Shown: positions 19,283 to 27,706 of the stretch, one piece after another
Numbering within the stretch: position 1 is the stretch's first letter
Layout of the letters: every line of letters begins with the position of its first letter
NCBI GenBank assembly: GCA_964058805.1
Contig: CAXKVV010000701.1
Coordinates: 1 to 27,706 of the forward strand
Direction: 5' to 3'
Source of the DNA: Schoenoplectus triqueter
Taxonomy: Eukaryota > Streptophyta > Magnoliopsida > Poales > Cyperaceae
DNA: 27,706 bases
Program-made: the position numbers and the translations under genes
The notes under the pieces: model-generated
Seen by the model: only the letters and a program-made list of their open reading frames with translations
What the model was told of the DNA's origin: nothing
The model's database searches: none

Positions 19283-20058
19283 GGGGAGAGATCACTTGAC
19301 AATGACTATTTTGACAAACTTGACAATGAATATTTAGATAAACTTGTGTCGTAACTTGGGTTTCGTGTAGAAAATATAGTCCTTAAATACATAATTAAAA
19401 ATATAAATCTTTAAATATATTTAATAAATTTTACATTAAAGAATATCTAAATATAATTTTTGCAATGCTAAAGATATATATAATAATAATATAAATAATA
19501 TAATTAAACATATTATAATTTATAAAAAAACATAAAAATTGGATCATTTTAGGAGTTAAGTTTCACCTTAAGTATATCCTACACATTATTTTAAATGAGG
19601 AGAGAGAAAAATCATATATGAACCATTGGATTCAAGTAGATGAAATTTTTTAAATAAAATCAATGATGGAGAAGCCTTGATAATGTGATATATGTGGGAG
19701 GGTAAAAGATTTAACCATCTTTATGAGTATAATAAGGAGTATAATTTGAAAAAAAAAATATTCAAAAATCGAAAATATAGATACATTATTTTACTTATAG
19801 ATTGGTAGCGATTCAAATTTCATATAATTTCATTAATGTTTGATAGTCCATCAAATGCCATTAACTTAAAACTATTATAAACAGTATAAAATTTTGATGA
19901 CCTTTGATAGATTATCAAATGATAATGAAATTTCATAAAATTTGAATCACCATCAATTTATAAATAATAGAACATATCAACTTTTTTATATTTTTAAGAT
20001 TTATTATTTATTAAAAATTCATTGTCAAGGTTATCAAAATAACCCATTAGCAAGGCCC
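19283..20058. mobile_element. Mutator-like MITE with perfect 9-bp target duplication
   Basis: It begins GGGGAGAGATCACTTGACAATG and ends TTGTCAAGGTTATCAAAATAA then GCAAGGCCC. TTTAAATAT lies directly on both sides (19274-19282 and 20059-20067). Arms contain TTTGATAGTCCATCAAATGCC and TTTGATAGATTATCAAATG. It is about 400 bp longer than the 8889 copy because of extra, unrecognised sequence at about 19335-19740. Confidence 0.85.
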
Positions 20059-20067
20059 TTTAAATAT

Positions 20068-20499
20068 TAGACAATTTAATTTTAATTAAATACAGCTGAT
20101 TGTACATCCGAAAAGATAGGGGATTATGAGGACTGATATCCTCTGGAGATATTTTTTATGCGAAGAATTCCGTTGATTAATCTGGAGGCATGCATGATTA
20201 AATCACAATGGCTGTAAGAGATAATTTTATGATATACTGAAGGTTTATTATTATGAAATAAAAAATATTTATCACTGATCGGACTGTGTAGATGCAAAGC
20301 ACGCCGCCATACATATTTTTTTTTAACGCCGCAAAGGACACCAGTTCGGGATTATGACTTGTGAAGGGTTTTTTTGGTTCATGCTGTGTCATCGTTCTTC
20401 TCAACTGTTGGATTTATTGTGTTGCTAGCGATATGATGGCTGAATATATTTATTTTGTTTCCTTTGTTGAGAATTAAAAAATGCGGCAAGTTCAAGTAA
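20068..20499. other. Intergenic stretch
   Basis: No element ends or credible gene. A 68-codon minus-strand open frame (20198-20404) lacks any recognisable domain. Confidence 0.5.
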
Positions 20500-21128
20500 A
20501 CATTGTTGGCAATGTTTGGAAATTTCCAAACTAACTCCTTTATATGATTTAGGATGCAACATGATTGTTGGCAATGTTGCTCATACTTTGTTCTGGTTGA
20601 ATAGATAGCATTTTGACTGTGTATTGGCTACTTCTTTTTATCAGTTATTTACTATCTGCACTAACCCTAAAATTATTGTCTTTGAAGTGGTATTATTAAG
20701 GGGTCAGGTTTTACAATTCAATAGATAGTTAACTGACATGCTTTAGAATGATTTTAATGATTTAAGAATAATAATTCAAAATTGTCAATTTAATCTTTAA
20801 CCTGACACAATTGTTTGGAGATGGACTAATACCGATTTATTTCCAACTCAGTCCACCTACCAATGATTTTGTATTTAGAGGTATTGTTGTCACTCATTGC
20901 ACTTTGTGGTGGGGGGTACATGTTCTTCTCCAGATCAAAGTATTTACGTGATTAGTGGGTAAAAAGAAATTTTAAACTAGAGATAATATCTTATTTAAGG
21001 ATTAATATATATAATTTTTGCTCATCTAAGAATAGTGTGGACCATCTCTTTATAACTTGTTCTTATGCTTAATCTATATGGTTCTAGATGTGTCATTGTG
21101 AGATGATGTCTAGACATTGGCAATTTTT

Positions 21129-21458
21129 CAGTTTTTTTTATATATAATATTCATAATAATTATATTATTAATAATAATAGTGATCAAATCAAAATTTTAA
21201 AAATATGAATGGCAACGCGTCATTGGCAGTGACACAGTGTAAACGCGTCAGTAGGAGTGGCGCGTTTGCACCTTTCAGTTTTTTTTTTAAAAAAGACACT
21301 GAAAAGTAAAAAAAAAAAAGTAAAGACGCCACTGCCAGTGGTGTCTTTGCAACGCGCCACTGGCAGTGGCGCGCTACCATTCGTATTTTTAAAATTTCGA
21401 TTTCATCACTCTTATTATTAATAATATAATTATTATAAATATTATATATGAAATAAAC
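21129..21458. mobile_element. Large hairpin MITE inside the LINE, with GC-rich alternating core
   Basis: Outer arms ATATAATATTCATAATAATTATATTATTAATAATA and its complement, then CAAAATTTTAAAAATATGAATGG against CCATTCGTATTTTTAAAATTT, pair over most of the element. The middle holds four GC-rich units of the CGCCACTGCCAGTGG type in alternating orientation. Flanks are TGGCAATTTTT on both sides (21118-21128 and 21459-21469), a perfect 11-bp repeat that probably includes the target duplication. Confidence 0.85.
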
Positions 21459-22015
21459 TGGCAATTTTTTGATGAGATGATATCTTTTGCTCTTTTTATC
21501 TTCTTGGGTTTGATAGAGAAGCATTTTTTTATAGTCCTTTTTGTACAGCATGTTGGTCTCTCTAGAATGTGGGAAATAACATGTCCTTTCAACAGTCACC
21601 AAGTTTGACCAATAGAAATTTATTGATTAAAATTTGTTCTTTCATTAGTTATTGGTCAGGAGGACTAAAACAAGAAGTTAAGATCAAGATGAAGAAATGA
21701 ATGTATTCCGTTTTTTAGCGTATTACCCTCCAGACCTTGTCTCCTTTGTTGCAGTTGGCTTGTCCAGATTACATTTTTTTTGAATGTTTATTACATAAGT
21801 TGGAGTTTTGTTGCTGCTGTGATAAATGATGGCTTGTTGTTGACTTCTCTGAATGTTGTGGGGTTGATATTTTTGTGGCTGACTGATCTAATTTATAGAT
21901 ATTAAGTGTTTTGCTTGTGCTCTTTAGGGCTAAAGGGTAGTTGTGTTTTTGTTAGGAAAGAATAATGATGTTATGTGTGTGGGATGGAGATGTTGCCTTT
22001 TAGCTCGATGATATC

Positions 22016-22307
22016 TAGAGGTGGCAGAATTCGTTCCGACCCGATAAACCCGTTCGACCCGTTCGGATCCGAACCTGACCCGATCTGATTTTTTAGGAAT
22101 TTTTAAGAAAGTCAAATTGATCCGACCTGATCCGAACCCGACCCGACCCGAGATCAAATGACCTTCAATCCAATCGAAATCTATCAACGATCTGAAAAAA
22201 CATAACATGTAAATTGACCCGACCCGATTTCTTCCAAAAAATCAAACTGACCCGACCCGCCTGATCCAAACCCGAACCCGACCCGACCAGCCCGATTGCC
22301 ACATCTA
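22016..22307. mobile_element. hAT-like MITE with perfect 8-bp target duplication
   Basis: TAGAGGTGGCAGAATTCG at the start and ATTGCCACATCTA at the end are inverted repeats. ATGATATC flanks exactly (22008-22015 and 22308-22315). The interior is mostly repeats of CCCGACCCGA-type motifs and their inverse. It lies inside the LINE tail. A 92-codon minus-strand frame across it is a repeat artefact. Confidence 0.93.
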
Positions 22308-22475
22308 ATGATATCCGAGTGCGTTGTGAATCCTTTCCTAAGGGTTTTTCAAATAGGCGGGTTGTTGGTTTTTCTTTGAGATGATTTTCGATTTTTGGTT
22401 AGTTTGTTGGTTGCTGTAATTTAACAATTTCAGAAATAAAATATGCTATATTGTCTTTTCTCAAAAAAATTACTA

Positions 22476-22688
22476 CAATTAATTTGTGAGAATACTGTAT
22501 AAATTATGATACAAGGATTCAAAATATCAAGTATTCTAAAAATAGTTGCATGAAAAGTATTTATGTAGCTCATATCCGAAAAGTTACGTACTGAATCAAT
22601 GGGCACATCATCTTCTAATCTTTTACTTAGGATGTGTGTTCGTTTTCTTCCAGACGCAAAAAGAAAACGAACGGACCCTTATTTTTTT
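22476..22688. other. Intergenic stretch
   Basis: No gene recognised between the LINE tail and the next hAT-like element. Confidence 0.5.
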
Positions 22689-23564
22689 TAGAGCTGCAAC
22701 ATCTTATTCGATCTGAAAAATTTATTTGATCCGTTTGGATCTGAATCTGATCTGATTTGATTTTTTTTTAAATTTAAACTGATCTGAACCCGATCCAATC
22801 CAACCCGAGACGACCTGAAACCCGATATAACCCGAGATTAAAGTGTCCGAGACTCGACCCGACCTGATCTGAACCTGAACAACTCAAAATCTGAGATGAC
22901 CTGAGATCAGACTACCTGAAATCTTACCCGAACCCGAATCCGAACGACCCGACCCGAACTCGAACCCAAACCCGAACGACCCGAAACTCAAGACAACCCG
23001 AAATTAGACGACTCAAAATCTGACCCGACTCAAACCCGAATGACCCGAAACCTGAGATGACTCGAGATCAGTTGATCTGAAACCCAATCCGACCTGATTT
23101 TAAAAGATTTAAATATAATTGAACTACAATTATGTATTGTATATTTATTGTATGCATATTTTTTTAATTTTATTATTTTTATTGTGTATTTTAATTAAAT
23201 TAACTGAAAATAAGTTTTAAAGTCTAACGACCCGAAATTCGACCCAACCTGAAATAAAACATGACAAAAAAGAACCTGACCCGACCTGAAACAACCCGAA
23301 ACCCGAGACTGCCTGATATTAGATGACCCGAAACTCGACCCGACCCGGACCAGAATGACCCAAAGCCTGAAATGATCTAAGCTCATAAGAACCCGAAATC
23401 CGACTCGGCCCAACCCGAAAAAATCGATAGTGTTCGACCTGAAACCCGATCCGATCACGACTGAATGGACCCGAACTGACAAATTTATTTAGTCAAACAT
23501 ACCTAACCCGACCCGCCAGAACCCGAACTCGACCCCGACCCGACCCGTCCGATTGCCACCTCTA
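22689..23564. mobile_element. hAT-like element rich in CCCGAACC/ACCCGA motifs
   Basis: TAGAGCTGCAAC at the start and ATTGCCACCTCTA at the end form the same terminal inverted repeat as the 22016 element. It is three times longer. Two blocks of degenerate ACCCGA/GACCTGA repeats (about 22690-23095 and 23225-23560) flank a short A+T-rich centre. Flanks are T runs (ATTTTTTT on the left, TTTTTTTC on the right), so the target duplication is ambiguous. The 95-codon minus-strand frame (23195-23482) reads the repeat and is not a gene. Confidence 0.8.
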
Positions 23565-23572
23565 TTTTTTTC

Positions 23573-24023
23573 TCTTATGGGAAAGGATCAAAAGAAAATA
23601 ACATTTGGCATATTAAGCTATCAAGAAAATTAGGTATATCTATGCTTGACGTTCATAAATTCTGTGGATATTGCAATGTATTTGTTACGAAGCTCGTAAC
23701 AAAATGATCATGATATATGGTTTTTATTGTTTGAGGAAATAATTATTATTTCTTTTTTCTTAAATCTCAATTCAGATGTTTAAATATCTGTTTAATGGCC
23801 AACTGCCGCGATCAGTTTCTTTATTTTTCTAATTTTACATAGGATCAACTCTTCAAGATTTTTAGTTGTGTCAAATCATTCATAATTTTCATCATTAATT
23901 TTATTTCCCTCTCTTCATTTATTTTAATTAAATGACTCATATTATTTTATCTTTCTTCATTAAATAGATGATTTCTCTAACGTATAATTTAAATACTAAA
24001 GTAATATAACTCTTTGTATTCTT
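23573..24023. other. A+T-rich intergenic stretch
   Basis: No gene or element ends recognised. Confidence 0.5.
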
Positions 24024-24026
24024 TTA

Positions 24027-25389
24027 GGGTCTGTTTGGCACCCAATGAAATAGCAAAAAGTTGGAATAGAATAGCTATTCCGATGAATTAATTTGCCAAA
24101 TGAATTTTAGACTAAGTAGAAGAATGCGGAATAGTGCTAATCCGGTATACCAACTTATAGGTGTAATACCGGATTAGCTCTCGTCGGAATAGCGATTATT
24201 GTTTAATTATATTATATTATATTATTATATTATGATTAAGATTAAGATTTAGTATTATTATATTATTATATTATATTTATGATTATAATTTATTATTATA
24301 TTAATATTATGATTATTATTTTTTATTATTATTGTCATTATATTATTATTATTAAATTATTATTATCATTATTGTTATTATATTATCGTTATCATTAGTA
24401 TTATTATATTATTTATTATTATTATCAATATAATTTTAATATTATATTATTATATTATGAATATAAATATAATTATTTTATTATTATATTATTATGATCA
24501 AGATTATTTATTATTATATTATTATATTATGATGATTATGATTATGATTATTATTATTTATTATGTTGTATTCTATTATTATATGTTTATTATAGTGATG
24601 ATTAATTTATTATTATATTACTATAATTATAATTATTTTTATGATTATGATTATATTTTTATTATTATATTATTATGATTATGATTATTATATTATAATT
24701 ATAAATTATGATTACTTATTTTTATTATATTATTATAATTTTTTTATTATTATATTACTATATTATGATTATGTTTATATTTTTATTATAATATTATTAT
24801 TTATTATGATTAATTTTTATTACTTTATTATTATTTTATTATGTTGTATTATATTATTATATGTTGATTATAGTTATGATTAATTTTTTTTTATTATTAT
24901 TATTATTTATAATTATTTTTATGATTATGATTATATTTTTATTATTATATTTTTATGATTATGATTATATTATTATGATTATGACTATAATTATTATTAT
25001 CATGATTATGATTATGATTATTATATTATTATAATTATGATTGTAATTATAATTTTTATTATTATATTACTATATTATGATTATGTTTATATTTTTATTA
25101 TATTACTATTATAATATTATTATTTATTATGATTATTTTTTATTACTTTATTATTATTATCTTACTATTATGATTATTATTTTACTATTATTATTATCAT
25201 CATCATTATTAGTATCATAATTATTCATATTTTAACTATTGTGAGTAACAACTGCCAAACGATATTTTCGCTCTTCCGAATAGTCAAGAATACCACTCTT
25301 CTACTACTCTTCCAAAAAAAATACTATTCTATCACTCTTCCAAAATTACCACTCTTCCAAAACTATTCCTTGATTTGCCAAACGGACCC
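24027..25389 (+). mobile_element. Harbinger/Tourist-like non-autonomous element, copy 2, with TTA target duplication
   Basis: GGGTCTGTTTGGCA on the left and TGCCAAACGGACCC on the right are terminal inverted repeats. TTA flanks both ends (24024-24026 and 25390-25392), the PIF/Harbinger signature. Subterminal blocks include GGAATAGCTATTCC-like motifs, a CTAATCCGG hairpin and repeated ACTCTTCCAAAA units. The interior of about 1 kb is almost only ATT/TAT triplets. It is the reverse complement of 3133-4294 throughout, including the interior. Two 70-80 codon open frames (24457-24883) are simple-repeat artefacts. No transposase is present, so it would move in trans. Confidence 0.9.
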
Positions 25390-25392
25390 TTA

Positions 25393-26516
25393 ATGAATTA
25401 TCATGTAGCTAATTATAATATTTATAATTAATCATATTTTTAGCATTTTGAAAATATATATTTATGTTCAAAATTTTCCTAAAAAAATATTTGACAGAAA
25501 AACAAATTTTAAATATCTAATTATATATATATATATGCTATATTTTTTTTAGGGCGAAACACGATGAACAGTCCTAGTAAATAATAAATTCATTAGAGAA
25601 ATGAATTTATTGGAATGAAGTTGAGATACTATTACTGCTAGTATTCCCTATGGAGCGCTCTGAAAATGTCAAATAGTTGCTTATTTCTGCCTCAAAACGA
25701 CCAAACCAAACTCTAGCTCCATGTATTTCTTTGGGTCAATTTGATTTCGGGGTCAATTCATAATCAGATTGATGATAATTTATCAAGACATGTCGCGTGA
25801 GTTTGAAACAATAACCTTATATTCACGATCTTCGGATTTATAACAAAAGAATCAAATATTTGTTTCTTAAGTTTTTGGAATTAAAAAGTTCCGATTTTCA
25901 ATAAATGCATTAATATTTTTCAATTTTTTTTGTTCCTCTGCATGCCCATTATTTTATCACGATAGAAAATAAAATGACTCACCTCCACTATAATTCAAGC
26001 ATTAATATAGTGAATTAATGATTACAAGGTTGGAAGAATTCGGAAATTACTTTCAAAATGTAATTTTCATGTCCTCTCTCACCCAGCGATGGTGATATAA
26101 ATATATAATCACGCGGAATAATTAATTCCTTCAAGTATATTATTTTTCCCTACTCAAACTATATTGAGAGAGTATTTAAACTAGTTCATCTCAAGACCCA
26201 ACAAAATAAGTGAAAAAAAATTTCCCCGAACATCATAAGAAGGGGAAAAAATCCGAATAATAATAATAATAATAATATCTTCTTATTTTGTCTATCATCT
26301 ATTGAAGATAAGATAATTTTCATAATCGTTGTATAAAAATAGCGAACTTAATTTGACATCTCCTAACTAGAAAAATCCCAGAGTACAGAGTGCCATACTT
26401 AAAAAGATAAAGTATAATAAATATCTGAAAAGCATTTCAAATATTCTGTAAATTAAACAGTACTGAAAATTTATATTTAACTTTTTATGTTTTTCCTATG
26501 GAAAAAGTCGATAATA
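25393..26516. other. A+T-rich intergenic stretch
   Basis: No gene is seen. It contains short (TA)n (near 25521) and (AAT)n (near 26258) runs and no recognised element ends. Confidence 0.5.
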
Positions 26517-26672
26517 TAGAGGGAGGGATCCATTCGCAACTTTTTGTTTCAGCAATTTTGACAATAAATTTCAAATAAATTCATAAAAAAATGTGAATAG
26601 TATTTTTTTACAAACATATTCTTAATATATAAATTGATTGTGTTTCAAATTTCATTTGTTTTGAGTTTCATC
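26517..26672 (+). mobile_element. Half copy of the Mutator-like MITE
   Basis: GAGGGAGGGATCC, then AATTTTGACAATAAATTTCA, then GTGTTTCAAATTTCATT follow the order of the left arm of the 8889 copy. The right arm is absent; the sequence changes near 26672, before the tandem array begins. Confidence 0.65.
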
Positions 26673-26727
26673 CATTATATAAATTTTTGTAAGATTCAAA
26701 ATCTTATAATTATAATAATTTATATAT

Positions 26728-27706
26728 AGATATGGGGCAAAAAATGAATAAAAAGCAAAGAACTCGTTTAAACATTTTTTTAATGCATACGAGTTTAGTT
26801 TTCCGTGAAATTGATAACGTAGAATCTATACATTGAATAGTTAAGTAGATTAACCTAAAATTATTATAATTAGGATTTTTATATGAACTTTCATTAAATT
26901 ATGTAAAGATATGGGGTCAAAAATGATTAAAAACACAAACAACTTATTTGAACATAAGTTTTTAATGCTTTCGAGTTTAGTTTTGTGCAAATTAATATTG
27001 TGACATTTCTACATTGAAGATTTAGTTAAAGAAACATAAAAATGCACACAACAAGGAGTATATATATAAATTTTCACGAATTTATGTATATATATGAGGC
27101 AACATTTGAATAAAAATGCAAATAACTTGGTTAAACTGCAGTTTTTATTATACCTGACCTAAGTTTAGTACAAAATTAGTATTATAAAATATTCACATTA
27201 AAACTTTAATTAGATAAATTTTTGATAGACATTATGTGTAGCTTTTGTATGAACTTATGTGTAGATATGAGGACAAAAAGATTCAAAATATAAATAACTT
27301 ATTTAAACTGTAGTTTTTAATGATTTTGAATTATTTTTTGCGTGAAAATACCATCTTTGTCATTTTATATTGAAGAATGAATTAAATAACATTATACTGA
27401 ATAATTTTAGGAGAATTATTATGAATTTATGTGAAGATATGGTTCCAAAAATTATTAAAAATACAAACAACCTTCTTAAAGATTACTTTTTAATGGATCT
27501 GATTAATAACGTCGCATCTTTATATTGAAGAGTTTGTTTGAGAAACCGATAATTTACATCATTAGAAATTTTATATAAATTTTTATGAATTTATACAATT
27601 TAGATATTTGGATGAAATTTCTTAAAAATATAAATGACTTGGTTAAACCGCAGTTTTTATTGTATCTGAGTTAAGTTTTAAGAGAAATTGGTGCACAAAA
27701 CTATTC
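26728..27706. repeat. Diverged tandem array, period about 167-183 bp, at least 5.5 units
   Basis: Units begin with AGATATGG or a variant at 26728, 26907, 27090, 27263, 27435 and 27602. Each unit then has an AAAAAT..AAACA/AATAACTT block, a TTTTTAATG or TTTTTATTATA block, a TTTACATTGAA-like block and ends with TATGAATTTATGTG. Spacings are 179, 183, 173, 172 and 167 bp. The array runs off the right end. Its unit size is in the range of plant satellites, but units are strongly diverged from each other and no gene lies within. Confidence 0.75.

Larger units (their letters stand above)
20500..22475 (+). pseudogene. Decayed LINE retrotransposon, C-terminal RT and zf-RVT region
   Basis: Several frames give LINE wording in the right order. 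GNVAHTLFWLNR lies near 20573-20608, as in the family's GxGxxTxFWxDxW block. TIVWRWTNTD starts near 20808, as in the VWxWTxxGxFSV block. LWWGVHVLLQIKVFT then stop lies near 20904-20951, as in the PxKVKxFxWL block of the RT zinc-binding domain. KKKF, stop, TRDNIL follows, and VDHLFITCSYA near 21037-21069. In-frame stops (TGA 20949-20951, TAA 20973-20975) and shifts show that it is dead. After the domain an SYWSGGLKQE-like segment (about 21646) and a 3' tail ending in CTCAAAAAAATT (about 22455-22475) fit a LINE 3' end. Two MITEs interrupt it. The 5' part (endonuclease and most of RT) is missing, as is common for 5'-truncated LINEs. Confidence 0.75.

Noticed and set aside
22700..23560. Telomere-like or minisatellite array of CCCGAAC motifs
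   Set aside because: The motif is not the plant telomere repeat CCCTAAA, and the array is bounded by hAT-type inverted ends, so it is transposon subterminal sequence.
24457..24883. 73- and 80-codon Tyr/Ile-rich open frames
   Set aside because: Same simple-repeat artefact in the inverted copy.
26728..27706. CRISPR-like repeat-spacer array
   Set aside because: Units are long, diverged along their full length and not short identical repeats with unique spacers; the setting is a plant nuclear genome.

Overview
The window looks like nuclear DNA of a flowering plant. One plant transcription-factor exon (SBP-box/SPL) sits at the left end. The rest is very A+T-rich intergenic DNA full of small non-autonomous transposons, simple repeats and a decayed LINE. 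The SPL exon is much richer in G+C than its surroundings, and its SBP zinc-finger wording is closer to rice-type SPL14/17/7 proteins than to Arabidopsis SPL9/15. That leans towards a monocot, but only weakly. There are no bacterial or organellar signs.

Layout. 1-2364: first intron of the SPL gene, which is on the minus strand and runs off the left edge. 2365-2705: SPL coding exon 1. 2706-2850: its 5' leader, with a short upstream ORF, a CT-rich tract and a TATA-like site. 3133-4294 and 24027-25389: two inverted copies of one Harbinger/Tourist-like element whose interior is almost pure A/T triplet repeat; the right copy has a TTA target duplication. 5090-8060: a head-to-tail pile of palindromic MITEs, each sitting in TA or GA microsatellite, resembling the Micron type. 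8539-8702: an orphan, coding-like terminal exon on the minus strand. 8889-9255, 18285-19273, 19283-20058 and about 26517-26672: copies of one long-TIR MITE family with 9-bp target duplications (Mutator-like). 11123-11512, about 12265-12553, 17338-18098, 18618-19253, 22016-22307 and 22689-23564: hAT-like short elements with TAGRGGTG-type ends, several with 8-bp target duplications. 13633-15757: three more large inverted-repeat elements. About 20500-22475: a decayed LINE (end of RT region, zf-RVT domain and 3' tail) broken by two younger insertions. 26728-27706: a diverged tandem array of period about 175 bp that leaves the window on the right.

Only the SPL exon is a firm protein-coding gene. 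The 8539-8702 exon is probably real coding sequence, but I cannot name it or find the rest of its gene. Nearly all other open frames are chance readings of simple repeats or inverted-repeat elements. The window is best read as one developmental regulator gene next to a dense, layered transposon neighbourhood in which insertion order can be read from target duplications.
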